Below are positions 8,699-17,663 of a stretch of 64,000 nt of DNA, piece by piece (positions within the stretch are counted from its first letter, which is position 1; every line of letters starts with the position of its first letter). The position numbers and the translations under genes were made by a program. Source of the DNA: Stigmatella aurantiaca DW4/3-1 (lineage in GTDB: Bacteria; Myxococcota; Myxococcia; Myxococcales; Myxococcaceae). Below the pieces are notes generated by a model that was not told where the DNA came from, made no database searches, and worked only from the letters and a program-made list of their open reading frames with translations. The stretch spans positions 8,450,893-8,514,892 of the forward strand of contig NC_014623.1 in assembly GCF_000165485.1 (NCBI RefSeq), given 5' to 3'.

Positions 8699-10552
8699 CT
8701 AGTAATAGAACCGCTGTTTCTTCTTCGCGTCCTCGTACGCCGCGCGCTTCTCCCGCACCGGCGAGCAGGGGCTCACTTCCGCGATGGGGACGTCCCACCA
8801 GGAAGTGCCAGGCAGGCCCGGGCTGGCTTCGAGCGGGATGTAAATGAGGCAGCTCGTCGCCACGGTCCGCGCCGCGCGGAGCGCCGCGGAGAGCTCCGAG
8901 GCGGTCGTCGCGGTGAAGGTTCGCGCGCCCAGACTCTGGGCATTCTGGACAAAATCGACCGCGAGCGGCTCACCCTCCAAACGCTCCCCCTTCCTCGCAC
9001 GGAACTCGTTGCCGAAGCTCCGGCTCCCCGAGCCGCGCTGAAGGTTGTGAATGCACTGGTAGCCATGGTTGTCGAGGAGGACGGCGGTGATCTTTGCCCC
9101 CTCCTGGATCGACGTCAGCAGCTCCTGGCTCAGCATGAGGTAGCTCCCGTCCCCCAGCAGCGCGTAGACCTCGCGCTGGGGGTGAGCGAGCTTGACGCCG
9201 AGCGCACCAGCGACCTCATAGCCCATGCACGAATAGCCATATTCGGAGTGGTAGTCATCCGCCTCCTTCGACCGCCAGAGCTTGTGGATGTCACCGGGGA
9301 TACCCCCCGCGGCATGGACAACGGTGGAGCCCGGCCCGGCCTCGTCATTGAGGACGCGAATGACCTCGGCCTGCGTGAGCTTTCCATCCGGTGAACGTGT
9401 CAGCTCCTCCCGTGTCTTTGCCCATGCCTCGCGGGCCGCGCCGACCTCGGCGCCATACGCCGACGGGATGCGCCATCCTTCCAGCGCCTTCGTGAGCTCT
9501 TCGAGCGCCAGCCTCGCGTCCCCGACGAGCGGCAATGCCCCGTGCTTGGCGGCATCGAACGCGCTCACGTTGATGGCGATGAAGCGAACCCCCTCTGCCT
9601 GGAACTGGGTCTTGGAGGCCGTCGTGAAGTCCGACAAGCGCGTGCCGATGGTGAGGACGACATCCGCGTCATGGGCGATGCGGTTGGCGGCCCCTGTTCC
9701 CGTCACCCCCACGGCCCCAAGACAGGCCCCGTGGGCATCCGGCAAAGCGCCCATGCCCGCCTGGGTGACCCCCACGGGAATGCCCGTAACGTCGGCGAAG
9801 CGCCGGAGCGCCTCTTCGGCCGCGGCGTAATGGACCCCTCCGCCCACGATGCAGAACGGGCGGCGGGCTTGACGCAGGAGCGCTGCGGCCTCCACGAGGC
9901 GCTCCCGGGCACACGGCCGACGTTCGATGACATGGACCCGTTCCTGGAGGAAGTGAGCCGGACAGTCGAAGGCCTCGGCTTGCACATCCTGGGGGAGGCA
10001 CAGTGTCACCGCCCCGGTCTCGGCCGGATCGGCGAGCACCCGCATCGCCTCGGGAAGTGCGGACAGGATCTGCTCAGGCCGCTGGATGCGATCCCAGTAC
10101 CGCGACACGGGCCGGAAGCAGTCGTTGACGCTCACGTCCATCGAGTGGGGACACTCGAGCTGTTGCAGCACCGGTTGGGGCGCGCGGTTCGCGAAAATGT
10201 CCCCTGGCAGCAGCAGGACGGGGAGGCGGTTGATGGTGGCCGTGGCCGCGCCCGTCACCATGTTGGTGGCGCCTGGCCCGATGGAACTGGTGCAGGCGAA
10301 GGCCGACAGCCGCCGCCGGGCCTTCGCATAGGCGATGGCGGCGTGAACCATGCCCTGCTCGTTCTTGGGTTGGAAGAAGGGCAGCCCCTCATGCTCCTCG
10401 AGGGCTTGACCGAGTCCCGTCACATTGCCGTGGCCAAAGATGCCAAAGACGCCCCGGAAGAACCGGTGCACCTCACCATCCCTCGAGACGCGTTGAGCGT
10501 CGAGGAACCGGACGACCGCCTGCGCCAAGGTGATTCGGACGGATCGCACCAT
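8699..10552 (-). CDS. iolD: Trihydroxycyclohexane-1,2-dione hydrolase (ThDP-dependent)
   Basis: 617 residues. It has the three-domain thiamine-diphosphate enzyme plan: the N-terminal PYR domain (VFGIFGHGNVTGLGQALEE with the activating Glu), a central Rossmann-like domain near residues 230-350, and the C-terminal PP domain with the ThDP motif GDGSYLMLSQELL followed by N about 25 residues later. It opens the six-membered ring to 5-deoxy-D-glucuronate. The ATG at 10552 lies one base after the iolB stop. The frame extends another 29 codons upstream, but that part is inside iolB and is not used. Confidence 0.93.
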   Translation of the reverse strand: MVRSVRITLAQAVVRFLDAQRVSRDGEVHRFFRGVFGIFGHGNVTGLGQALEEHEGLPFFQPKNEQGMVHAAIAYAKARRRLSAFACTSSIGPGATNMVTGAATATINRLPVLLLPGDIFANRAPQPVLQQLECPHSMDVSVNDCFRPVSRYWDRIQRPEQILSALPEAMRVLADPAETGAVTLCLPQDVQAEAFDCPAHFLQERVHVIERRPCARERLVEAAALLRQARRPFCIVGGGVHYAAAEEALRRFADVTGIPVGVTQAGMGALPDAHGACLGAVGVTGTGAANRIAHDADVVLTIGTRLSDFTTASKTQFQAEGVRFIAINVSAFDAAKHGALPLVGDARLALEELTKALEGWRIPSAYGAEVGAAREAWAKTREELTRSPDGKLTQAEVIRVLNDEAGPGSTVVHAAGGIPGDIHKLWRSKEADDYHSEYGYSCMGYEVAGALGVKLAHPQREVYALLGDGSYLMLSQELLTSIQEGAKITAVLLDNHGYQCIHNLQRGSGSRSFGNEFRARKGERLEGEPLAVDFVQNAQSLGARTFTATTASELSAALRAARTVATSCLIYIPLEASPGLPGTSWWDVPIAEVSPCSPVREKRAAYEDAKKKQRFYY

Positions 10553-10553
10553 G

Positions 10554-11390
10554 TCACTGCCCTTTCGTGCTGCCCGGTTTCCACCCCTGCTGCTGGGCGT
10601 CGAGCACCCATCGGTGCTCCTCGGTGAACTCGAACCCACGATAGGGATTGCCCGGCTGGTGCCGCACCACCCAGAGGTAATACATGCCGTAGCCGGGCGC
10701 GGAGACCTGGGGGTGATCGACGCCCCCCAGGATCTTCACCGTGTCGTACTGCTTCACCTTGTAGACGTCGTCGCCCAACTCGGCGTGGCCGTAGCCCTGG
10801 GGGAGCGTGAAGCGGTAGTGGTAGAGTTCCGTCTGGGCGTGGTGGTGCGGTGGATAGCTGGACCAGCGCCCAGGGGAGTTGATGACCTCGCCGACGACGA
10901 AGGCCCCCTCGGGGCGGTGGGTCGTGTCGAAGGCCAGCCGCACCGTCCGCACCGCCGCGTCCTGAACGAGCCCCTTGCCCCGCAGCTCATCCTGAATGTC
11001 TCGAGGGAAGAAGATGCGGGGCGCGAATGCATTCGGATTCGTCGCGGACACCACGGCCCATTCGACCTCTTCGCTCGTGGCTTCGATCCGGACTTGCGCG
11101 CCCACCGGCACGTGGACGACCGTCGGCGCCTCATCGAAGAGCGAGGCGCGCGCGAGAGATGCCCGGGCACCCTCGAGTTCCACCTCCGCCTGGCCCGACA
11201 AGAGGACCCAAGCCGTCTCCTTGGCTGTCCGATGGCTGAAGGACTCACCGCGCCCCATCCGGTGGAGGCCGAAATCGAGGCCCGTATCCAGCTCGGCCTC
11301 CCCCTCACGCGTCACCCAGGTGAGGCCTCTTGGGAAGCCTCGCCGGTGACGCGTGATGAGCGCTGCACTCGCGTGGGTGCTGTCAGCCAT
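10554..11390 (-). CDS. iolB: 5-deoxy-glucuronate isomerase
   Basis: 278 residues with the two-cupin IolB fold. Visible signatures are GRWSSYPPHHHAQTELYHYRF, the metal-binding histidine cluster, and YDTVKILGGVDHPQVSAPGYGMYYLW. It isomerises 5-deoxy-glucuronate to 2-deoxy-5-ke-gluconate. The start at 11390 is preferred over one eight codons upstream because GGGAGG sits just before it. It is the first gene of the minus-strand operon iolB-iolD-iolE-transaldolase, so the operon promoter should lie in the 360 bases upstream. Confidence 0.92.
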   Translation of the reverse strand: MADSTHASAALITRHRRGFPRGLTWVTREGEAELDTGLDFGLHRMGRGESFSHRTAKETAWVLLSGQAEVELEGARASLARASLFDEAPTVVHVPVGAQVRIEATSEEVEWAVVSATNPNAFAPRIFFPRDIQDELRGKGLVQDAAVRTVRLAFDTTHRPEGAFVVGEVINSPGRWSSYPPHHHAQTELYHYRFTLPQGYGHAELGDDVYKVKQYDTVKILGGVDHPQVSAPGYGMYYLWVVRHQPGNPYRGFEFTEEHRWVLDAQQQGWKPGSTKGQ

Positions 11391-11751
11391 TCCCCCTCCC
11401 GGCAGGTTGCGCACACCGAATTCCAGGAAATACTACCACGCCCGCCATGCTCCTTGAGAGCGCGGGGACAGGAGGCCAGGCAAGGAGCGTGACCCAGCAG
11501 ACAGATGACTCATTGAGCACCCTCGGAGACTCGGTCCTCGTGAGCAGCCACGACGCGGCGGCGGTGCTTCGCGGGAAACGCAGCGGAACCGGCGAACTCT
11601 CCGCGCGAGGAGGAGCAGGCAGGTGCGGATGGGGAAGCCGGTCGCCCTGCTGCTCGCACCCCGGGCGGAGGATGGTGTGCTGCGCGTCTCCAGCAGGGGA
11701 GGCCGCATCCCTCGGGTGCGAGGACCTACCTTTCGCTGAAGGAGGCACCAC
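11391..11751. other. Intergenic stretch between divergent iolB and DUF5335 gene
   Basis: 361 bases without a convincing gene. It must hold the promoters of the iol operon and of the plus-strand gene downstream. A GGAGG ribosome-binding site for the downstream gene lies at its right end. No operator or regulator gene was recognised. Confidence 0.5.
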
Positions 11752-12159
11752 ATGGAACGCACGATGGAGATTCCGCACCAGGGCTGGTCCGACTACTTCG
11801 CGAGCTTGAGCAGGCGAGCGCTGAACCATCCCATCCGGGTGGAAGTGGAGAGTGGGGAATTGGGGGCCCAGGAACTCGTTCGCGCGCTCCCCCTGGTGGA
11901 GATTGAGGTGGAGACCAAGGGCTCGGAGATGGGCGACATCGAACTCACCCTGGGAAGTGAGCGCCAGGACTTCATGCACCGCATCGCCGCGCCGGCGCAG
12001 GTGTATCTGAAGATCGACGAGGATGGGAACCTCGAGTGCCTCTCCATCGAAGACCACCATGGAGAAAGGACCCTGCTTTTCTTCGAGGGAGACATCGGCG
12101 TGCCCGCATGGCCTCATTCGAGCGGTCAGGAAGCGGAGCCGCCCGCGCAGGGCCTGTGA
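11752..12159 (+). CDS. DUF5335-family protein
   Basis: 135 residues with GAAGGAGG eight bases before the ATG. The order of conserved segments (PHQGWSDYFASLSRRAL near the start, then GAQELVRALPLVEIEVETKG, DIELTLGS, and a final ERTLLFFEGD strand) matches the DUF5335 family of small soluble proteins of unknown function. There is no signal peptide or membrane segment. It stands alone, divergent from the iol operon, and nothing nearby suggests a specific role. Confidence 0.65.
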   Translation: MERTMEIPHQGWSDYFASLSRRALNHPIRVEVESGELGAQELVRALPLVEIEVETKGSEMGDIELTLGSERQDFMHRIAAPAQVYLKIDEDGNLECLSIEDHHGERTLLFFEGDIGVPAWPHSSGQEAEPPAQGL

Positions 12160-12276
12160 GCCCTCTGTGCAATCGCTCGCCTGAAGGGCTTCCCCGAACG
12201 CATGGCACGCTTCGGGAGGCGGGCTCGAGGGCCGTGGGTTCGTGGAGGCCCAGGCCGGTGTAGTGACGCCCCCGCG

Positions 12277-12329
12277 CTGACGTGTCAGCCGGGGGACTGA
12301 CATGTCCGAGCGGAGGGCTGACATATCAG
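12277..12329. promoter_or_regulatory. Three phased palindromes upstream of the lipase gene
   Basis: Three 12-bp sites with the form CTGACRTRTCAG occur at 12277-12288 (CTGACGTGTCAG, perfect core), 12297-12308 (CTGACATGTCCG) and 12318-12329 (CTGACATATCAG). Start-to-start distances are 20 and 21 bases, that is two helical turns, so they face the same side of the DNA. They lie 142-194 bases before the lipase start. This is what a cooperative operator array looks like; the regulator is unknown. Confidence 0.6.
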
Positions 12330-12470
12330 TTTCCAGGCGAAGCCTGCTTCATGCTCAGGGAGGAGGAGCGTCGCCCCTCGGCGAATGGGGCTGGTACGTC
12401 CTCTGCACTGCCGACACGTGCGGGGCGCCCGGACCTAAGCCAGGGAGCCCCATCACCCAAGAGGACTCTC

Positions 12471-13658
12471 ATGCCATCCACCATCCAGCCCCTCAATCTT
12501 TGCCAGAAGACCTTTCTCCTCACCTACGAGTCCAACGGTTTGGGCGCCACTCAAGGCGACGAGAGCACGCTGGCCCAGACACTGCACGACAAGCTCAATA
12601 CCTTCCTGGCCCTGCCGGACATCCAGGCCGCCATGGAAGGGCAGTGGTCCCTCGCCTGGGGCCCGGCGGTCTACGAGAACCAGCCCGGCGAGAAGAGCTA
12701 CGCGGACAACGTCATGTACGTCGCGGCGAGCCCCGACCAGTCCGTCTACGTCGTCGCCATCGCGGGGACCAACATGTCTTCGGATTATGATCAGAAAACC
12801 GAGGACCTCTGCGTCAACAAAACGATGCTCTGGACGGATGCATTCCCGTCGCTGAAGCCCTACGGTGTGCCCTCGGGCATCAACCCCTGGCCCGTTGTCT
12901 CGACAGGGACCGCTCTGGGCGTCAACGCCCTGCTGGAGAACATGAAGGACCCGAAGACCGGCAAGAGCCTGGTGGATTTTCTGCGCTCGCTGAGCGCGAC
13001 GGATTCAAAGACACTCATCTTCGGCGGCCACAGTCTGGGGGGCGCGCTGGCGCCGACGCTCGCCCTGGCCCTGTTCAATCCGTCAGGCGGGCCGTTCAGC
13101 ACCGGGAAATGGGGCCACGTCTACGTGCTCCCGGTGGCCGGTCCCACGCCTGGCAACAAGGGCCTCTCCCAGTTCTTCGCGCAGGTGTTTCCTCCAGCCA
13201 GCCTGAACCTGCCCCAGTCTCACTATGCCTGGAACCAGAACATCTGGAACAGCCTCGACGCCATTCCGCATGCGTGGGTCGTCGACATGCTCCAGCAGAT
13301 TCCCACCCTCTATCCCGCGGTCTGGGACGGAGGACAGGTTCCTTCGAAGCTCACGGATGAAGTCTCCGGCGCCGTCCTGCTGTCGGAGATCGGCGGCGCC
13401 CTTCCCGGCCCCTATACGCAACTCCCCAACATCCAGGTGCCAGGCATCTTCAACCCCTTCATCTCCGTTCATGACTACGACTCTTTCTTCGCCCAGGTCG
13501 GGTTCCAGCACGTGATTGCCTACGAGGTCCTCTTCGACATCCTGCCGTTGGCCTCCGAGGACACCCGCTCCGCATTCCAAAAGATGTTCCAGCGGCGGCG
13601 GACCCTCTTCCAGGCAGTGGCTCCCAAGAGCGTGCTCCCCGCTGCGGCTGCGCGCTGA
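12471..13658 (+). CDS. Class 3 lipase-like alpha/beta hydrolase
   Basis: 395 residues. The nucleophile elbow is GGHSLGGALAPTLALAL near residue 188, inside the class 3 (PF01764-type) pattern preceded by VYVVAIAGTNMSSDYD, which carries the oxyanion strand. A Ser-His-Asp triad is expected; the late HDYD segment near residue 327 may supply acid and His. No signal peptide is seen, so it is either cytoplasmic or exported by another route. The ATG is supported by GAGGA upstream. A longer open frame reaches back to 12282 but would run through the palindrome array. Probable ester substrates cannot be specified. Confidence 0.75.
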   Translation: MPSTIQPLNLCQKTFLLTYESNGLGATQGDESTLAQTLHDKLNTFLALPDIQAAMEGQWSLAWGPAVYENQPGEKSYADNVMYVAASPDQSVYVVAIAGTNMSSDYDQKTEDLCVNKTMLWTDAFPSLKPYGVPSGINPWPVVSTGTALGVNALLENMKDPKTGKSLVDFLRSLSATDSKTLIFGGHSLGGALAPTLALALFNPSGGPFSTGKWGHVYVLPVAGPTPGNKGLSQFFAQVFPPASLNLPQSHYAWNQNIWNSLDAIPHAWVVDMLQQIPTLYPAVWDGGQVPSKLTDEVSGAVLLSEIGGALPGPYTQLPNIQVPGIFNPFISVHDYDSFFAQVGFQHVIAYEVLFDILPLASEDTRSAFQKMFQRRRTLFQAVAPKSVLPAAAAR

Positions 13659-13770
13659 CGGGCATCAAAGTGAGTCCCGGTCCTGAAACGGGAAGCCCCC
13701 AAAAAAAGAAAAAAACGGAAAATTGGCCTTCGTGTTGATTCCTCCCGTCCACATTCCACGAGGAGTCATC

Positions 13771-14859
13771 ATGGACCGGCAGTCCTCACACATCCGCCAG
13801 GGGTTGGTTCTCGTTCTCTTGACTGGGGTCCTCGCCGCCTGTGGTGGCGAGGGGGAGTCACCCGGGGGAGGGGGCCTGTCACCGACTTCCACTCTCCCAC
13901 CTACGGGCGATGTGGGACAGCAGCACGGAGGGCTCGCCGCGTGCCCTCCTGGGGTGGAGGTCAGTGGAGACATCCAGCCGGGGACAACGAGCGCGCCCGA
14001 GTGCGGCAGTTCGAAATACACCCTCTTCAGCAACGTGGCCTACGCCAGCGGGGGCTCACACCTGCTCGACCTCTACGTGCCGAAGACAGGCACGGCCCCC
14101 TTCAAGACGGTCATCTGGGTTCATGGAGGGGGTTGGAAGTCGGGCGACAAGACGAACGTCAACCAGGCCAAGCACCTGGTTTGCCGGGGCTATGCGCTGG
14201 CGTCGATCAACTACCGGCTCAGTGACGAGGCGAAGTTCCCGGCGCAGATCCACGACGTGAAGGCGGCGATCCGCTTCCTGCGAGCGAACGCGGGGCGCTA
14301 TGGGCTCAATCCACAGCGCTTCGCGCTGTTCGGCAGCTCGGCCGGTGGCCACCTCGCCGCGCTGGGAGGGACGAGTGGCGGCGTGGCGGATCTGGAAGAC
14401 CTGACGATGGGAAACGCGGGCTTCTCCAGCCGTGTGCAGGCAGTGGTCGACTGGTATGGCCCGACGGACTTCAAGCAGATGGATACGCAACTGCGCGACC
14501 AGGGTTGCTCCACCGGTGGGCACAGCTCGCCCACCTCGGGGGAAAGCCTCCTGCTCGGCTGCACGGTGGGGGATGCAGCCTGCGCGAGCGCGGTCTCGCG
14601 CGCCAACCCGGTGACATACGCGAACGCCGGAGATCCGCCCACCCTGCTCATGCATGGTACGGCGGACTGCGTCGTGCCGGGCGCGCAGAGCGGGCTGCTG
14701 CGGGATGCACTCAGCGCGGCGGGCACGTGCAACGCCTTCCGCCCCGTGCTGGGGGCAGGGCATGGCACGCCCCACTGGCTCACGGCGCCGGTGCAGGAAC
14801 CGGTGGCTGCCTTTCTCGACGCGGTGCTCGCCAGCCCCGGGCTGACCCCGCCACCGTAG
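13771..14859 (+). CDS. Secreted lipoprotein esterase (alpha/beta hydrolase)
   Basis: 362 residues. A signal peptide ends in the lipobox LAAC near residue 28, followed by a Gly/Ser/Pro-rich linker and a hydrolase domain. The oxyanion-hole motif IWVHGGGWKSGDK, the nucleophile elbow LFGSSAGGHLAALGG, an acid in MHGTADCVVP and a late His (GAGHGTPHW) form a complete triad of the carboxylesterase/BD-FAE group. It should be anchored to a membrane and cut ester bonds outside the cytoplasm. AGGAG precedes the ATG. An A-rich patch (13700-13722) lies in the upstream region and may be part of its promoter. Confidence 0.82.
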   Translation: MDRQSSHIRQGLVLVLLTGVLAACGGEGESPGGGGLSPTSTLPPTGDVGQQHGGLAACPPGVEVSGDIQPGTTSAPECGSSKYTLFSNVAYASGGSHLLDLYVPKTGTAPFKTVIWVHGGGWKSGDKTNVNQAKHLVCRGYALASINYRLSDEAKFPAQIHDVKAAIRFLRANAGRYGLNPQRFALFGSSAGGHLAALGGTSGGVADLEDLTMGNAGFSSRVQAVVDWYGPTDFKQMDTQLRDQGCSTGGHSSPTSGESLLLGCTVGDAACASAVSRANPVTYANAGDPPTLLMHGTADCVVPGAQSGLLRDALSAAGTCNAFRPVLGAGHGTPHWLTAPVQEPVAAFLDAVLASPGLTPPP

Positions 14860-15138
14860 TGGAGAGCTTCTTCAGCAGGCAGCGGCGGCACTCAACGCGG
14901 GGCGACGCACAACTGGGGCAAGCCCATACTGTACGCCAAATCCGCTTTTGATGGACTTACTGCTTAAAGCAGGATAGAGCTGCCAGCCACCGCTGGTACG
15001 AATTTCCGTATGTCATTGCGCTGCAGGGCGAACATGGACCGCCTGCTGGGGGCGTGCCTGCGCATGCGCGAAGGCTGTGCTCCACGCTGAGCACAAGGTC
15101 CGGGATGTACCCGGGCACACCGACGAAGGAGACGTTTC

Positions 15139-15603
15139 ATGAAGGCACTGACGGGTATCCTGGGAGCGGCCCTGATCATGGCGGTGACCGCCTGTGGCGA
15201 GGCGGGCACCGAGGAGAGCATGCCCAACCCAGGAGAGGAGAAGGACACGGTGACCGCGCAGGCTTCCGTCACCGCGACGCTGTACTACGAGGGCGCGTGC
15301 TGGTGGCTCAAGTGCGCCAATGGCAACACCGCCACCGGCGCATGCGGCTACGGCTGCAGTGACACGCGTCTGGGCTTTGCCCGCGACTACTCGTGGCGTC
15401 TGAGCTGTGGGCAGGCGGTGAAGGTGGCCGCCAACGGCCGCTCCGCCAATGCCACGGTCTGGGACCACTCCTGCTGCGGCCGCTTCGAGGGCACGGATGC
15501 CCTGCTGAATGCGCTCGCCATCGGACACGGCGACGGCACGTGCGCGGGCAAGGGCAACTTCACCTACGGCTACGGACAGGCCACGGCCACCTTCACGTAC
15601 TGA
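15139..15603 (+). CDS. Small secreted lipoprotein with a double-psi-barrel-like domain
   Basis: 154 residues. The signal peptide ends in VTAC near residue 19. The mature part is Cys-rich and shows the order seen in expansin/RlpA/barwin-like double-psi beta-barrels: TLYYEGACWWLKC, GACGYGCSD, LSCGQAVKVAANGR, an Asp-containing WDHSCCGRFEGTDALL and a final Tyr-rich strand. Domain assignment is by pattern only. A start at 15139 has GAAGGAGA before it. A second lipoprotein with a similar domain is encoded at 24356-25378. A role in binding or remodelling glycans is an inference. Confidence 0.6.
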   Translation: MKALTGILGAALIMAVTACGEAGTEESMPNPGEEKDTVTAQASVTATLYYEGACWWLKCANGNTATGACGYGCSDTRLGFARDYSWRLSCGQAVKVAANGRSANATVWDHSCCGRFEGTDALLNALAIGHGDGTCAGKGNFTYGYGQATATFTY

Positions 15604-15646
15604 GGACCGCTGGCCGCGGTGGTAGGGTTTCAGGAGGAGAGGATCG

Positions 15647-17650
15647 ATGCGTGCCACCCTGAAGAAGGCCGTGAAGAGGGCTACGGGAGCCGCCGGGCTC
15701 GTGCTCTTGGCGGCGCTCCCCCTGTTCGGATGCAAGGAGCGCACGCAGCGCCCTCTCCCCAGCGCCACCGTCGAGCGCACATGGGTCCCGCTCAGCGCCA
15801 CACCGCTGCGCGGGCCCGCGACGGCCAAGGTGACCCTGGCCCTCTTCTGTGATTTCCAGTCCCCCTACTGCGCACGCGCCAGCGAACAGCTGGCCGAGGT
15901 TCAACGCGCCTATAAGGACACCGTTCGCCTCCAATACCGGCACAATCCCCTGCCCCTCTACCCCCTCTCGCAACTGGCCGCGGAGGCCTCGGCCGCAGCG
16001 GGGGAACAGGGCCAGTTCTGGCGCTACCACGACCTCCTTTTTTCCCGCCAAGCCACCGCGCCCGAGCGGGCCACGCTCGAAGGCTACGCCCAGGAGTTGG
16101 GGCTCGACCTCGTCCGCTTCCGCGACGCTCTCGACTCCGAGCGGGCGCGCATGACGGTCGACGCCGACTCCATCCTCGCGGGAAAGCTCGGGGTGCGGGG
16201 GGCTCCCGTCGTGTTCGTGAATGGCCGTCCCCTCCGGGGTCTGACCGAACTGGCGAAGCTCGAGGCGCTCATCGAGGAGGAGCGCGCCGGGGCCGAAGCG
16301 CTCCTGGACAGCGGCGTGGCCCCCCAGGAGCTCTACCAGCGGATCGCCCAGGCGCCCGCGACGAGCGGGACGGCCGAGAGCCCACCGGAGCCCGTCATCG
16401 CCCCTCCCGCCGTCCCTCGGAGCCGCAGGCTCGATCCGAAGACCGTCTACAAGCTTCCGGTGGGAGAGGACGCCCCGTCCAAGGGTCCCAAGGACGCCAA
16501 GGTCACGATCGTCCTGTGGTCCGACTTCGAATGCGGCTACAGGTGCTCCGACATCGAGCCAACACTCCAAGCCCTGCTCGCGGCCCACCCCCAGGACGTG
16601 CGGCTCGTCTGGAAGTTCCGGCCGGTTCCGGACCACGCGGACTCCCTGCTGGCCTCCGAGGCCACGCTGGCGGCCGCCCAGGAGAACAAGTTCTGGCAAC
16701 TGCATGACCGGCTCTTCGCGGAACCGGGGCTGGACCGGGCGAAGCTCGAACAGCATGCGGGCCAGCTCGGGCTCGACATGGCGCGCTTCCGTCAGGCGCT
16801 CGATGAGCGCACCTATACGGAGCAGGTCCTGGCGGACCTGGACCTGTCCGACAAGCTGTCCATCGCGAACCTTCCCCAGCTTTTCATCAACGGGAAGCCT
16901 CAGCCTCGGGATGAGGTATCCGCCGAGGCGCTCGAGGCGCGCGTGAAAGAGGAGCTCGATCGCGCGAAGCAGCTCCTGAAGCAAGGAGTGCCCGCCAAGG
17001 GGGTGTATGCGGCCCTCATCGCCAACGGACTGGAGGAGATCCCCGAGCCCGGCCTCGCCGAGCTGCCCCCGCTTCCCAAGGGCACGTACACGGTGGACAT
17101 TGGCGGCTCTCCCACTCGGGGCCCGAAGGACGCCCCCATCACCCTCGTCACCTTCTCGGACTTCCAGTGTCCTTACTGCGCCCGCCTCGAGAAGACACTC
17201 GCGCGGCTGGGGGAAGAGTACGGCGACCGGCTCCGCGTCGTGTGGAAGGACGCGCCGAACCTGGACTTCCACAAGGAGGCGATGCTCGCACACGAAGCCG
17301 GGCGCGCGGCGGGCGAGCAAGGGCGCTTCTGGGAGATGCACCACCAGATCTTCCGCCGCCCCTACCTGCTGGGCCGGCCCACGCTCGAAAAGTATGCGCG
17401 GGAGCTCGGCCTGGACATGGAGCGGTTCCGCGCCGCGCTGGACTCGGGGAAGCACCAGGAGGCCATCCGAGAGGAGTTCGCCTATGGCGTCAGCCTCGCC
17501 GGGCAGAGTGGGACGCCCACCCTCTTCCTCAACGGACGCCTGATTCCAGGAGCCTACCCCTACGGAGTGCTTCGCCAGATCATCGAGGAGGAGCTTGCCC
17601 GCGCCGCCGAGTCCCAGCGGGGCACACCCGCCGCGCCGCGAGCCCCGTGA
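15647..17650 (+). CDS. Lipoprotein with three DsbA-like thioredoxin modules
   Basis: 667 residues. Signal peptide with lipobox LFGC (Cys29). Three DsbA/DSBA-like oxidoreductase modules follow, each with the FxDF/xDFxC strand, the helical FW-LHD segment and a cis-Pro loop (RGAPVVFVNG, ANLPQLFING, SGTPTLFLNG). Their active sites differ: S72-P-Y-C75 in module 1, C296-G-Y-R-C300 in module 2 and the canonical C508-P-Y-C511 in module 3. Only module 3 has a standard CxxC pair. It should act in the periplasm on thiols. The next gene, a Pro-rich anchored protein, starts 13 bases later and is probably co-expressed. Confidence 0.85.
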   Translation: MRATLKKAVKRATGAAGLVLLAALPLFGCKERTQRPLPSATVERTWVPLSATPLRGPATAKVTLALFCDFQSPYCARASEQLAEVQRAYKDTVRLQYRHNPLPLYPLSQLAAEASAAAGEQGQFWRYHDLLFSRQATAPERATLEGYAQELGLDLVRFRDALDSERARMTVDADSILAGKLGVRGAPVVFVNGRPLRGLTELAKLEALIEEERAGAEALLDSGVAPQELYQRIAQAPATSGTAESPPEPVIAPPAVPRSRRLDPKTVYKLPVGEDAPSKGPKDAKVTIVLWSDFECGYRCSDIEPTLQALLAAHPQDVRLVWKFRPVPDHADSLLASEATLAAAQENKFWQLHDRLFAEPGLDRAKLEQHAGQLGLDMARFRQALDERTYTEQVLADLDLSDKLSIANLPQLFINGKPQPRDEVSAEALEARVKEELDRAKQLLKQGVPAKGVYAALIANGLEEIPEPGLAELPPLPKGTYTVDIGGSPTRGPKDAPITLVTFSDFQCPYCARLEKTLARLGEEYGDRLRVVWKDAPNLDFHKEAMLAHEAGRAAGEQGRFWEMHHQIFRRPYLLGRPTLEKYARELGLDMERFRAALDSGKHQEAIREEFAYGVSLAGQSGTPTLFLNGRLIPGAYPYGVLRQIIEEELARAAESQRGTPAAPRAP

Positions 17651-17663
17651 AGGGACGAAGAGA

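Noticed and set aside
7502-9394. A 630-codon open frame on the plus strand
   Set aside because: It is antisense to transaldolase, iolE and iolD, all of which have clear motifs; it reflects GC-rich third positions on the other strand.
13675-13722. Short stem followed by an A-rich run after the lipase gene
   Set aside because: The stem is only 5 bp and the run is A, not T, on the coding strand, so it is not a convincing terminator.
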